A stretch of DNA of 43,704 nt, taken from Thiobacillus denitrificans. Its GTDB lineage: Bacteria; Pseudomonadota; Gammaproteobacteria; Burkholderiales; Thiobacillaceae. The notes under the pieces are model-generated. The model had not been told where the DNA came from and made no database searches. It was given only the letters and a program-made list of their open reading frames with translations. Numbering within the stretch: the first letter of the stretch is position 1; the number at the start of each line of letters is the position of its first letter. The stretch covers positions 16,253-59,956 of the forward strand of contig NZ_LDUG01000061.1 in the NCBI RefSeq assembly GCF_001530125.1, in the 5' to 3' direction. The translations under genes and the position numbers were made by a program. Positions 17,369-25,348 of this stretch are shown here, piece after piece.

Positions 17369-18507
17369 GCCGTCAGCGACTTCCAGACGCCGATCAATGC
17401 TTCGGCCGCCCTATCGATTTCGGTCTCGGTCGTGAACCGGCCCAGCGACAGGCGCACCGCGCCTGCAGCCGCTTCCGGTGCCAGCCCCATCGCCGCGAGC
17501 ACGCCGCTCGCCGCGTGGTCTCCGGCATGGCAGGCAGAACCGGTGGACGCGGCTACGGCAGGAGCGGCAGCCAGCACCTGCCAGCCCGCCACAGCGGGGA
17601 AGGAAATATTGAGCGTATTGGGCAGGCGTTCGGTCGGGTGACCGTTGAGGCGCAGACCCGGAATGACGGCGGCGAGCAGCCCGTGCAGGCGGTCGCGCAG
17701 CGCTGTCATGCGTGCGGCTTCCTGCGCCAGCGTTGTCCGTGCCAGCCGCGCCGCCTCGCCCAGAGCGACGATATAGGGCACATTCTCGGTGCCGGGGCGC
17801 AGGCCGTGTTCGTGGCCGGCGCCGTACTGGATGGGTTCGAGCGCGACGCCGGTTCGCACAACCAGCGCCCCCACGCCCTTGGGCGCGTAAAACTTGTGGC
17901 CGGCCAGGGTCAGCAGGTCGGCACCCAGCGCATGCACGTCCACCGCCACCTTGCCGACAGCCTGGGCCGCATCCACGTGCATCAACGCACCCGCGGCATG
18001 GGCGAGATCGGCCAGCGCGCGCACGGCCTGCAGGCTGCCGGTCTCGTTGTTGGCCAGCATCACCGACACCAGCGCCACCTCCGGCGTGATGGCGTTCGCC
18101 GCATGATTCACTTGCACCCTGCCGGCCGCATCCACCGGCAGCTCGGTTAATGACCAGCCTTGCCGTGCCAGATGGCGCAGGGGGTTCAGCACGGAAGGAT
18201 GCTCGATGGCAGACGTCACCAATACGGTGCGCCCGCCGGGCTGCGCTGCCCGCGCAGCTCCCAGCAGTGCCAGGTTGTTGGCTTCGGTGGCGCAGCCGGT
18301 GAAGACGATTTCCGGGGGCGTCGCCCCGATCAGTTCCGCCACCTCGGCACGGGCGACCTCAATCGCAGCCTTGGCGCGCTGGCCGTAAACATGATCGGAT
18401 GAGGGGTTGCCGTAGTGGGCGGCGAGATACGGCAGCATGGCTTCCAGCACGCGCGGATCGACCGGGGTGGTGGCGTTGCAGTCGAGGTAAATCGGGGCAG
18501 GGGTCAT
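17365..18507 (-). CDS. Cysteine desulfurase (NifS/IscS family)
   Basis: This 380-residue PLP enzyme is predicted to convert cysteine to alanine and form an enzyme persulfide. Visible features are the N-terminal YLDCNATTPVDPRV and the PLP lysine K205 in LLTLAGHKFYAPKG. HVDAAQAVGK holds the cofactor-binding aspartate, and the catalytic cysteine C326 is in STGSACHAGD. The active-site loop is short, as in group II-like or stand-alone NifS relatives, and no iscU, iscA or suf genes lie nearby. It may therefore supply sulfur to a dedicated pathway rather than general Fe-S assembly. The stop overlaps the methyltransferase start and its start overlaps the upstream small gene's stop. Confidence 0.92.
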   Translation of the reverse strand: MTPAPIYLDCNATTPVDPRVLEAMLPYLAAHYGNPSSDHVYGQRAKAAIEVARAEVAELIGATPPEIVFTGCATEANNLALLGAARAAQPGGRTVLVTSAIEHPSVLNPLRHLARQGWSLTELPVDAAGRVQVNHAANAITPEVALVSVMLANNETGSLQAVRALADLAHAAGALMHVDAAQAVGKVAVDVHALGADLLTLAGHKFYAPKGVGALVVRTGVALEPIQYGAGHEHGLRPGTENVPYIVALGEAARLARTTLAQEAARMTALRDRLHGLLAAVIPGLRLNGHPTERLPNTLNISFPAVAGWQVLAAAPAVAASTGSACHAGDHAASGVLAAMGLAPEAAAGAVRLSLGRFTTETEIDRAAEALIGVWKSLTA

Positions 18508-18689
18508 CGGGGAACTCGGTTGTTGCCGATCAGCATGGCCGCGACGGGAAGCATCGCCAGCCCCTTGTCAGGCGCAAGCATGGCGCCGAGGATCGCGGCG
18601 AGCACCATGGACAGCACAATGGCGCACAGCATCAAGGCCTGGCTCAGCGCCAGGATCAACACGTTGCCGCGGGATGAGAACCGCCTCAC
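18504..18689 (-). CDS. Small two-helix membrane protein, unknown
   Basis: This 61-residue product is almost entirely two hydrophobic helices (about 8-31 and 40-54) with basic ends (MRRFSSRGN at the front, NNRVPR at the rear). I do not recognise the family. It is convincing as a gene because its start overlaps the amidotransferase stop and its stop overlaps the desulfurase start by four bases each. The chain of coupled genes is otherwise unbroken. It may be a membrane anchor or small partner for a neighbouring enzyme; that is inference only. Confidence 0.65.
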   Translation of the reverse strand: MRRFSSRGNVLILALSQALMLCAIVLSMVLAAILGAMLAPDKGLAMLPVAAMLIGNNRVPR

Positions 18690-19444
18690 GCCGCGCCCTT
18701 ATCTGGCAGTTCGGACGAAGCTTGAGCAAAGCCCTGCGGAGAATAGCGGGCGAGCAACACGCCATCCTTGTACACGCGTAGCTCTTGATCTGCGAACGGC
18801 TGCCACGGGCCGTCGGCAAGCGGCTCGGTCGCAACCAACGCGAAGCTGCCGCGACCATCCGATGACTCCAGGTAGTGGAGCCGATCATGACCGTAGGCCA
18901 TCAGGATGCGTCCGTCAGAGAGCAGAAAATTGAATTTACCCCGGGTGGCGATGGCATCGGCGAGGCGATTCAGCGCATTGAGCCAAGGCTGATGATCGTC
19001 GGTGGCGTATGTTCCGGCGATCCCGGCCAATATCTGGCAGAAGGCGTGCTCCGAATCCGTCTCGCCCACCGGATGGCAAGACGGATTGGGCGCCGATTCG
19101 GCAACGTCGGATACCAGACCATTGTGGGCGAATACCCATTCACGGCCGCAGCAGGGGTGGACAAACGGATGGGTGTTTTCCACGCTGGGCACGGGTGGAT
19201 GCCGCGCCTTGCGGACATGGGCGATCACCAGGTCTGAAGCCAGGTTTTCCGACAATTGCAAGAAGTGTGTACTGCTCCAGCCGGGTTCTGGAGATTTCTC
19301 GATATTTGGATGACCGCCTGACCAAAAGGCGATACCCCAGCCATCGGGATTGTCGGCGGATTCGCCACCGCGTAATCGAAAAGGGCGCAGCCAGCGGGAG
19401 AGGGATCGGGGTGTGCTGCTGCTGGCGCCGAATAATTCGCACAT
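18686..19444 (-). CDS. Class II glutamine amidotransferase (YafJ-like)
   Basis: This 252-residue protein begins MCELFGASS, exposing the Cys2 nucleophile of Ntn-type glutaminases. It has the expected GWGIAFW, VIAHVRKAR and FAHNGLV motifs, and TDSEHAFCQIL further on. There is no synthetase domain, so it belongs with the stand-alone YafJ/EgtC-like group that hydrolyses amide or gamma-glutamyl bonds. Members of this group act in ergothioneine synthesis (EgtC), but no other egt genes are present here. It is coupled to the following membrane-protein gene (ATGA overlap) and follows the HMA-like gene by 42 bp. No strong ribosome site precedes the ATG. Confidence 0.87.
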   Translation of the reverse strand: MCELFGASSSTPRSLSRWLRPFRLRGGESADNPDGWGIAFWSGGHPNIEKSPEPGWSSTHFLQLSENLASDLVIAHVRKARHPPVPSVENTHPFVHPCCGREWVFAHNGLVSDVAESAPNPSCHPVGETDSEHAFCQILAGIAGTYATDDHQPWLNALNRLADAIATRGKFNFLLSDGRILMAYGHDRLHYLESSDGRGSFALVATEPLADGPWQPFADQELRVYKDGVLLARYSPQGFAQASSELPDKGAA

Positions 19445-19486
19445 TTCAGAAGGTCAGGTTCATGTCCGCCCCCGAAGTTGCCGAGA

Positions 19487-19714
19487 CTACAAACCCGCCA
19501 TGGTGGCCGCCGCATCCCATTCGCGCACAATCTGGAGCAGTTGCCCCGCGTGGGCTGCCTCCGGATCGTACGCCACGGTCAGCACGTGGGGATGTTCGGT
19601 GCTGAAGTGCGCGGAGACCACCCCCTGGTTCCCGCTCAACGCTTCCTCGATCTTTGCGCGTTGCTCAGTGCTCAACGTCGGATGTACATGAATCAGAATA
19701 TCTGCGAAATCCAT
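19487..19714 (-). CDS. Small HMA-like ferredoxin-fold protein lacking the CxxC
   Basis: This is a 75-residue protein (MDFADILIHVHPTLSTEQRA, then IEEALSGNQGVVSAHF, HVLTVAYDPEAAHAGQLL). Its length, beta-alpha-beta pattern and V-x-Y-D-P segment match the heavy-metal-associated fold. The metal-binding cysteine pair is absent and the region where it would be reads HVHPTL. Histidines H9 and H11 could bind something, but that is a guess. The start at 19714 has GGAG at about six bases; an upstream in-frame extension to 19885 is unlikely because it lies within the next gene. It sits in the sulfur gene series. Confidence 0.75.
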   Translation of the reverse strand: MDFADILIHVHPTLSTEQRAKIEEALSGNQGVVSAHFSTEHPHVLTVAYDPEAAHAGQLLQIVREWDAAATMAGL

Positions 19715-19760
19715 AGCAATCTCCTTTGCCGGTTTGGCGGCGAGGTTGTTAAAAACGGTC

Positions 19761-20003
19761 TCAGCGACTGAGATCGCATTTTTTCTGCTCGAACGCCTCG
19801 CGCTCGATCTCGCCGCGCGCGTAGCGTTCTTCCAGAATCTGCAATGCACTCTTCTGCGCTGGCGCGCCTCGACTGCTTGCTTCACCCGCCGGCCATTTAA
19901 TCAGGGCAAAAATCCCCAGGATAAGCAGCCCCAAGAACAGCAGCATGAAAAGCCAGCCGAAACCGGGCGCCCAGATGCCAAATGTTCCCATCCCGTCCAT
20001 CAT
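19761..20003 (-). CDS. SHOCT-domain small membrane protein
   Basis: This 80-residue protein has one hydrophobic segment (about 14-36, GWLFMLLFLGLLILGIFAL) and a C-terminal SHOCT motif, ALQILEERYARGEIEREAFEQ. SHOCT is a short oligomerisation or interaction motif found at the ends of membrane and nuclease proteins; its role here is unknown. The gene starts 10 bp after the DsrE gene and is followed 46 bp later by the HMA-like gene. Similar small SHOCT proteins often accompany heavy-metal or redox genes. Alternative starts at M1 or M2 make no real difference. Confidence 0.85.
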   Translation of the reverse strand: MMDGMGTFGIWAPGFGWLFMLLFLGLLILGIFALIKWPAGEASSRGAPAQKSALQILEERYARGEIEREAFEQKKCDLSR

Positions 20004-20013
20004 GTTCTACTCC

Positions 20014-20334
20014 CTAAAAAGTCAGCACCCGATCGCTTTCGCTGGCGAGGCGATACAGATCCTGCATGGTGGCCAGGGCACACACCCCGCCCGCCCCGGC
20101 GTTGCGCAGCTTGAGGCAGGTGCCGCACGCGTCGATCTTGCCGCCGCTGTCGGCCAGATCCTGCATCGCCTGCGTCACGGCGAAATGTTCCGTGTCCAGA
20201 GACTCGCATTCGACGCCTTTGCCGAGCAGGAATACATTGACCGTGTCGCCCTGCCCAAGCGCGAATTTACCCAGACGGAATGCGTTCCATACTGTCTCAG
20301 GGTCGTTCGAACTGATTACGATGCCTAGTTTCAT
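20014..20334 (-). CDS. DsrE-family sulfur-carrier-like protein (cytoplasmic)
   Basis: This 106-residue protein has the DsrE/DsrF-like fold. It shows an N-terminal LGIVISSNDPETVWNAFRLG strand-helix, FLLGKGVECES and a CGTC pair at C70 and C73 followed by a further cysteine at C85. Family members carry sulfane sulfur on a conserved cysteine, or act as small accessory proteins. The CGTC pair suggests thiol-disulfide or persulfide chemistry. The start at 20334 is preceded by GGAGG; the upstream in-frame extension lacks support. It lies between the secreted CxxC protein and the SHOCT gene in the sulfur series and has no signal peptide. Confidence 0.87.
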   Translation of the reverse strand: MKLGIVISSNDPETVWNAFRLGKFALGQGDTVNVFLLGKGVECESLDTEHFAVTQAMQDLADSGGKIDACGTCLKLRNAGAGGVCALATMQDLYRLASESDRVLTF

Positions 20335-20357
20335 AGTAGCCTCCGCTAGCGAATGTT

Positions 20358-20795
20358 TTATCGGGCTCCGGACAGAATCACGAACGTCATGCGACCGGCG
20401 ATGCTGCCAAGGGTCTCGCCGGGGTCGGGGTTGCCCACCCGAAACCACATGCCCGCTGTTTCGCCCCTGGCGTAAGGCGTGCCATTTTCCAGCATGCCGG
20501 TTTCAACGATGTGCACCCGCGTCGTGGCCAGGATATCGATCCGATAGCCCGCGGCATGCGCCGCCACCGCGTAGCCTTGCTTCATGGCGGAGATGTCTTC
20601 GTGGCTCAGGTTGCAGGCCTTGCACACTTCAATATGAAGCGCAGGGAGCGGCCCGGCCTGGGCCGACGACTCGCAGCGCATGGCTTGCTCCGGCGGCGGC
20701 TGCCGGATTCCGGCTTCCAGGGGCCGGGCGGCCGCCGTGTTCGCCCAGGCGAGCAGGGCCGACATCGCGAGAACGGCGGCAACGGTGCGTTTCAT
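20358..20795 (-). CDS. Secreted protein with CKAC motif, unknown family
   Basis: The 145-residue product has a signal peptide ([20 protein letters not shown], cleavage about residue 23 after TAAA). The mature part has a CKAC pair around residue 60 and another cysteine about 18 residues before it (MRCESS). It continues with HEDISAMKQGYAVAAHAAGY and a beta-rich tail (GMWFRVGNPDPGE). I do not recognise the family. Its position behind the TauE/SafE permease (4-bp start/stop overlap) and before DsrE makes a periplasmic sulfur- or thiol-binding role reasonable, but this is inference. Confidence 0.72.
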   Translation of the reverse strand: MKRTVAAVLAMSALLAWANTAAARPLEAGIRQPPPEQAMRCESSAQAGPLPALHIEVCKACNLSHEDISAMKQGYAVAAHAAGYRIDILATTRVHIVETGMLENGTPYARGETAGMWFRVGNPDPGETLGSIAGRMTFVILSGAR

Positions 20796-21619
20796 GCCAG
20801 GACGTCCCCGATCACGCTCTTCAGCAGTATGTAGCTGGCCACCCCCACCAGGAACCAGGCGAAAGCTTTTTTCAGGGTGGCCTGCGAGACGTGTCCCGCC
20901 AATCGCGTGCCTATGAAACTGCCCACCACGGTGACGGCCGTGAACGCGCCCATCAGGGCGTAGTCAATCGGCACACCGCCCATGTAGCCTGCAAACCCGG
21001 CGTAGGACTTGGCGGCGACAATGGCCAGCGAAGTGCCCACCGCCTGTTTCATGGGGATACCGGAGAGCAGCACCAGCGCCGGCACGATCAGGAAGCCGCC
21101 GCCCACCCCAACCAGACCGGTCAGTACGCCGACACCGATGCCGTGCAGGGCGATGTGGCCCATGCAGGGTGAGAAAAAATCGTGGCAACTGCTAAAGGCA
21201 GCCGTGCCGCTACCGTTGGCAACCACGCCGTTCGCCGATTCCGCAACGGGGGATGCGGGAACTAATTTGGCGGGTTTCAACATGCGCCAGGCGGCGACGT
21301 ACATCACCAAGGCGAACAAGCCGAGCTGAATGACCACAGGGGTCAGCAAACCCAGCCGCGCGCCGGCGAAGGTGCCCATCACGCCAAACAAACCGAATAC
21401 CAGCGCCACCCGCACGACTACGTTGCCACGCCGCCAATGGTCAAAGGCCGTCAAGGTGGCGGTGATCGCCACCACGCCCAGGCTCATGGCAATAGCCGAT
21501 TTCGGCGCCACGTCGAGCAGATACAGCAGCGCCGGCAGGGCGATGATGGAACCGCCGCTGCCGAACAGACCCAACACCACGCCGGTCACTATGCCGGCGA
21601 GTATCCCAAGAATGTCCAT
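20792..21619 (-). CDS. TSUP (TauE/SafE) family permease
   Basis: This 275-residue inner-membrane protein has about eight hydrophobic segments and the duplicated glycine-rich TSUP pattern. The first copy is [24 protein letters not shown] (split here as [16 protein letters not shown] and [12 protein letters not shown]). The second is [20 protein letters not shown]. The family exports or imports small sulfur anions such as sulfite, thiosulfate or sulfoacetate. The central loop holds two cysteines ([13 protein letters not shown]). A strong purine-rich GGGGGAGG precedes the ATG. Its placement with rhodanese, DsrE and a persulfide dioxygenase fits export of sulfite or thiosulfate, as in the S. aureus cst system, though no sqr gene is in this window. 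Confidence 0.9.
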   Translation of the reverse strand: MDILGILAGIVTGVVLGLFGSGGSIIALPALLYLLDVAPKSAIAMSLGVVAITATLTAFDHWRRGNVVVRVALVFGLFGVMGTFAGARLGLLTPVVIQLGLFALVMYVAAWRMLKPAKLVPASPVAESANGVVANGSGTAAFSSCHDFFSPCMGHIALHGIGVGVLTGLVGVGGGFLIVPALVLLSGIPMKQAVGTSLAIVAAKSYAGFAGYMGGVPIDYALMGAFTAVTVVGSFIGTRLAGHVSQATLKKAFAWFLVGVASYILLKSVIGDVLA

Positions 21620-21669
21620 ATCCTCCCCCTCAAAAATTCAAACAATATTGATGCGTCGTCTGGCCGGAC

Positions 21670-22626
21670 TTAAGACCCGGTCGGGTGGCTGAAAATGCTG
21701 TACCCCTGCGTACCCGCTTCGATATTGAGCGGCATGCCGTCAGTCTCGGCATACGGGACGGTGAAGAAATTGAGCGGTCCGCCCGTTGCCGGGGGAGCGA
21801 GCTGGAAGTCGCGGGCGTGGTTGTAGGCGACCCAGTTGGCTTCGGCGCTGCCCAAGAGATAGGCGCTGACCTCTCGCTGGAGCGTGTCGGGTACGCCTGC
21901 GTCGGCAAGCTTTAATGCATCGGCGGGGTCAACCGGCACCCAGCCGAGGCCGCCCAGATACACCTCCGCCCGGGTATGCAGCGCCTGGGTGACGTCGCCG
22001 GAAGCCCCGAGCGCGGGATCGAAACGCGACGGCGCGGCGCGGACACCCAGCACAGTGCGCGCCGGCAGGCCCGCCGCGCGGCATAGGGCAACCAGCAGCG
22101 AGTTGATGTCCACGCACTTGCCGCAGAATTCCCCGGCCGCCAGCATCGCCGGCACATCGCCCAGGCCGCACCAGGCGACATCAAAACGGCGCTGGGCATG
22201 CGCCAGCACCCAGTCATAGAGGGCGCGGAGCTTGTCCGCCGACGTGTCCAGGCCTTGCGTGATCGCCTCGGCCCGAGTGCGAACTTCGCCCTCGACGGGC
22301 ACATGCGTGCTAGCCGCCAGGTAGCGGCGCGTGTCCTCGGGCAGCGGGGCGTCTGCGCGTGCCTGCGCGAGGTCGCAGTTCATCTCCCGCGTTTCCACCC
22401 GGGTAGAAACGGTCAATTGCGGATCGTCCTGCACGCCCTGCCAGCGAACGAACAACATCGGCGCGCCATACAGCGGATCGCGGTGGAGCGACAACTCGGC
22501 ATGGTTGCCGACGCTTTCAAGCGCAAGCCGCCGCTGCTGCGGGGTGTCCTGCGGCACGGGCAGCCACAGGGCGAGATCCCGGAAGCGGCCCTGCAGCGCC
22601 AACTGGAACGTCAGATCGAGTTCCAC
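21670..22626 (-). CDS. Transglutaminase-like cysteine protease-fold protein
   Basis: This 318-residue protein has an N-terminal beta-domain (about 1-100) and a transglutaminase-core domain. The triad is visible as C171 in GKCVDINSLLVALCRAAG, H217 in LHTRAEVYLGG and D233 in WVPVDPADAL. Such proteins are usually peptidases or amide-cleaving enzymes; the substrate here is unknown. There is no signal peptide in the chosen start, which lies five bases after the rhodanese stop. It follows the periplasmic rhodanese in the minus-strand series. Why a transglutaminase-like enzyme sits among sulfur genes is not obvious. Confidence 0.85.
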   Translation of the reverse strand: MELDLTFQLALQGRFRDLALWLPVPQDTPQQRRLALESVGNHAELSLHRDPLYGAPMLFVRWQGVQDDPQLTVSTRVETREMNCDLAQARADAPLPEDTRRYLAASTHVPVEGEVRTRAEAITQGLDTSADKLRALYDWVLAHAQRRFDVAWCGLGDVPAMLAAGEFCGKCVDINSLLVALCRAAGLPARTVLGVRAAPSRFDPALGASGDVTQALHTRAEVYLGGLGWVPVDPADALKLADAGVPDTLQREVSAYLLGSAEANWVAYNHARDFQLAPPATGGPLNFFTVPYAETDGMPLNIEAGTQGYSIFSHPTGS

Positions 22627-22631
22627 GGCGT

Positions 22632-23087
22632 TCAGTGCCCGGCGGGCGAGCTGGCGCGGGCATGGGCGTCGAATCCGCCCTTGGCCTTCCAGCCCTCGAT
22701 GCCGTCCTGCAGCACCTTGACGTTGTCGTAACCCAGCAGGCGCAGGGCGAACACCGCCTGCGCGGAGAGCGAGCCGGAGTTGCAGTACATCACCACCATG
22801 CGGTCTTTCGGCAGTTCGGCGCGGCGCACCACCGCCTGGCGCCAGTCGATGTTGACCGCGCCGGGAATGTGCTCCTTCGCATACTGGGCGGCATCGCGCG
22901 CATCGACGATGAAGACCTTTTTCCAGTCGTCGGCAGGAATCTGTTCAGGCCAGATCAGGCTGCTGCTGTATTCGGCGAAATCCATGTAGCCGGACAGCGC
23001 ATCGACCACGGCGGGATTCTCTTCCGCTTGGGCCGGCCCGGCAAGCAGGGCGAGGCTGGCGAACAGGGCAAGCAGTAGCTTGTTCAT
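22632..23087 (-). CDS. Periplasmic rhodanese-like sulfurtransferase
   Basis: This 151-residue single-domain rhodanese has a signal peptide (MNKLLLALFASLALLAGPAQ, cleavage about 21). The entry motif is FIVDARDAAQYAKEHIPGA, and the active-site loop carries the catalytic cysteine as MYCNSGSLS (C102). The closing motif is VLQDGIEGWKAKGG. It should carry persulfide on C102 in the periplasm, moving sulfane sulfur from thiosulfate or polysulfide to a thiol acceptor. It is 27 bp after the MFS gene and 5 bp before the transglutaminase-like gene, so co-transcription is likely. Confidence 0.9.
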   Translation of the reverse strand: MNKLLLALFASLALLAGPAQAEENPAVVDALSGYMDFAEYSSSLIWPEQIPADDWKKVFIVDARDAAQYAKEHIPGAVNIDWRQAVVRRAELPKDRMVVMYCNSGSLSAQAVFALRLLGYDNVKVLQDGIEGWKAKGGFDAHARASSPAGH

Positions 23088-23114
23088 GGCGTTTCTTTCT
23101 ATTGGATCAAGGGG

Positions 23115-24422
23115 TCAATCGGCGGCCGGGTTGAGGCGCGGGTGGGTTTCCTCGCACGCCAGCAGGACGATGAGACCGGAGATGAACATGGCGGCGGCGG
23201 TGAACCAGAAGCCGGCCTCGATGCCGCCGGCGAGCGCGGCCACCGCGCCCAGCAGCAACGCGCCGATGCCGTAGCCGAGGTCGCGCCAGAAGCGGTAGAT
23301 GCCGATCGCCGAGCCGCGCCAGTTGGGGTGGGCGATGTCGGAGACGGCGGCCGACAGCGTCGGGTACAGCAGCGCCATGCCGAAACCCATCACCGCGGCG
23401 GCGAACGACCACCACAGCTCGCCTTCGCCCATCAATACCAATGCCACGCCGGCACCGCACAGCCACATGCCCCAAATGATGGGTTTTTTGCGGCCGATGC
23501 GGTCGGACCAATGGCCGGTGACGAACTGCGAGATGCCCCAGACGAAGCCATACACGCCGACCACCCAGCCGATGCCGGCGAGCGAGAGGCCATGTTGATA
23601 GAGGTAGACCGGGAAGAACACCCACACCAGCGCGTCGACGAATTTCTCCACCAGGCCGGCCTGGCTGATCGCCGCCAGGCGCCTGTCGCGCCAGGACATC
23701 AGGGTAAACACCTCCCAGGTGCCGGGCTGCGCGGAAATGTTGGTGGGGTAGCGTGGTGTGGGGCCGGTCATCAGCCCCGCAGCGTGCTTTTTGCCTTCGG
23801 CATGCGCCCACGGCAGGGTGTCCTTCACCCACAGCAAGGTCAGCAAACCAGCCAGAGACACCACCACCAAACCAAATATCATCAGGCCTTCACGCGGGCC
23901 AAAAGCCGTCGCCAGATAGCCGGTGATGATGCCCGCCACCGCCACGCCGAAATAGCCGGAGAATTCGTTGAGCCCGATGGTGAGGCCGCGCTGGTCGGCG
24001 CTGGTGAGATCGAGCTTGGAGGTTTGCGTCATCGACCAGGCCAGCCCCTGATTTACACCCAGCAGCACCGTCGCCGCCACGATCCAGCCCCAGCTTGGCG
24101 CGTACAGGATCATGAAGGGAATCGGCACCGCGGCCAGCCAGCCGATGAACAGCACCTTCTTGCGGCCGATGCGCTCGGACAGCCTGCCGGCGACGAAGTT
24201 GAGCGTGCCCTTGACGAAGCCGAAGGCGGTGACGAAGGCCATCAGCATCATGAACGAGCCCTTGGCCACGCCGAACTCGGTTTCGGCGAGCGCCGGCACC
24301 ACGGTGCGGAACATGCCGATGGTCAGGCCGACGAAAAACACCTGCACCAGCTGATGCGAAAACTGGGCGAGGTTGTTGCGGATGCCGTAGCGGTACTCCG
24401 CGATATTTTGAGTGAGCGACAT
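23115..24422 (-). CDS. MFS transporter of the sulfur operon
   Basis: This 435-residue protein has about twelve membrane helices. The MFS loop motif appears as GRLSERIGRKKVLF and again as GHWSDRIGRKKPIIWG. It also has a characteristic GLNEFSGYFGVAVAGIITGY. The substrate is unknown. The gene is three bases from the MBL gene stop and 27 bp before the rhodanese gene. That suggests it moves a sulfur compound or organic thiol used by these enzymes; this part is context inference. Confidence 0.88.
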   Translation of the reverse strand: MSLTQNIAEYRYGIRNNLAQFSHQLVQVFFVGLTIGMFRTVVPALAETEFGVAKGSFMMLMAFVTAFGFVKGTLNFVAGRLSERIGRKKVLFIGWLAAVPIPFMILYAPSWGWIVAATVLLGVNQGLAWSMTQTSKLDLTSADQRGLTIGLNEFSGYFGVAVAGIITGYLATAFGPREGLMIFGLVVVSLAGLLTLLWVKDTLPWAHAEGKKHAAGLMTGPTPRYPTNISAQPGTWEVFTLMSWRDRRLAAISQAGLVEKFVDALVWVFFPVYLYQHGLSLAGIGWVVGVYGFVWGISQFVTGHWSDRIGRKKPIIWGMWLCGAGVALVLMGEGELWWSFAAAVMGFGMALLYPTLSAAVSDIAHPNWRGSAIGIYRFWRDLGYGIGALLLGAVAALAGGIEAGFWFTAAAMFISGLIVLLACEETHPRLNPAAD

Positions 24423-24425
24423 GGT

Positions 24426-25169
24426 TCAGTTACCGAGGTTGAAGGCAACCATGCGATCCATTTCCGCGGGACGCGGCGGAATCGATTCGGTCAGCGTGGC
24501 GACGAATTCATCGCGGCTCATGGACAGCATCGGATTCCAGCGCTTCTCGAAGCCGATAGTCGAGGCGGGTTTGCCCGACATGCCGGCGCCACAGGCGCTG
24601 CCGGAGGTGTGGCCGGGATACAGCTCGACCTCGGGCGCAAGCGTCAGCAGGCGCTGGTGCAGCGTGTCGTAGAGCTGACCCGCCATCTCGGTTTCCTTGC
24701 CGGCCAGGTCGGGGCGGCCGGCGCTGCCGACGAACAGGGTGTCGCCGGTGAGCACGAACCACGGTGCCGCATCATCCGCCGTCGCGCGACGTTTGTCGGC
24801 CACCAGCAGGCTGATCGAGTCGGGCGTGTGGCCGGGGGTGTGCAGCACGTCGACAAAAACATTGCCGACCTCGATGCGCTGGCCGTCCGTGAGCGGCTCG
24901 AAAGGAAATTTCATGCGGCTGCCGTTCGATTCGTGCAGGCAATACAGCGCGCCGGTTTTTTCCGCCAGCGCGCGGCCGCCCGAGAAATGATCGGCATGCA
25001 CATGGGTGTCGATGACATGAGTGATCTTCACGTCCTGTTTGGCGGCTTCGTCGATGAACCACTGCTCGTCACCGAGCACCGGATCGACGGCCACGCCAAC
25101 ATGGCAGGAACCGCAGCCGAAAAAGTAGGACAGGGTGGCGTCTTTGGCCAGCAATTGACGGAAAAACAT
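24426..25169 (-). CDS. Persulfide dioxygenase-like MBL-fold hydrolase (ETHE1 type)
   Basis: This 247-residue metallo-beta-lactamase-fold protein has T55-HVHADH for iron coordination. It also has HTPGHTPDSISLLV, VLTGDTLFVGSAGRPDL and YPGHTSGSACGAG. This pattern matches persulfide dioxygenases, which oxidise glutathione persulfide to sulfite in the cytoplasm. A conserved SACGAGMSGKP loop and the tail KRWNPML are typical of bacterial PDOs. It is the first gene after the regulator but is now separated from it by a MITE-like element at 25192-25329. The ribosome site GGAGG is present. The family is sure; the exact substrate follows the family. Confidence 0.9.
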   Translation of the reverse strand: MFFRQLLAKDATLSYFFGCGSCHVGVAVDPVLGDEQWFIDEAAKQDVKITHVIDTHVHADHFSGGRALAEKTGALYCLHESNGSRMKFPFEPLTDGQRIEVGNVFVDVLHTPGHTPDSISLLVADKRRATADDAAPWFVLTGDTLFVGSAGRPDLAGKETEMAGQLYDTLHQRLLTLAPEVELYPGHTSGSACGAGMSGKPASTIGFEKRWNPMLSMSRDEFVATLTESIPPRPAEMDRMVAFNLGN

Positions 25170-25191
25170 GGAGGTCTCCTTGGTATGTAAT

Positions 25192-25329
25192 GGGCACTTC
25201 TATAAATCGTCGTCGCGAGGAGCGAAGACGGATTAATCAGCGTCTCCCTAAACCAATGCGCTGGATTGCTTCCCGCCGCGCTACGCTCGCGGTCGCAATG
25301 ACGGAAATGACGCATTTATAGAAGTGCCC
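25192..25329. mobile_element. MITE-like element with 16-bp perfect terminal inverted repeats
   Basis: GGGCACTTCTATAAAT at 25192-25207 and its exact complement at 25314-25329 bound a 138-bp non-coding element. TAAT directly flanks both ends (25188-25191 and 25330-25333), which looks like a 4-bp target duplication. The interior contains the widespread TGGATTGCTTC...CGCAATGACGG repeat sequence (about 25262-25303). It has no transposase, so it was presumably moved in trans; an IS5-like source is a guess from the target-duplication size. It sits between the ArsR-rhodanese gene and the PDO gene. Confidence 0.85.
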
Positions 25330-25348
25330 TAATGAAATGGAAAAGGGA

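Noticed and set aside
23142..25190. A 682-codon open frame on the plus strand opposite the MFS and PDO genes
   Set aside because: It crosses two well-supported genes on the other strand and has no recognisable motif or ribosome site.
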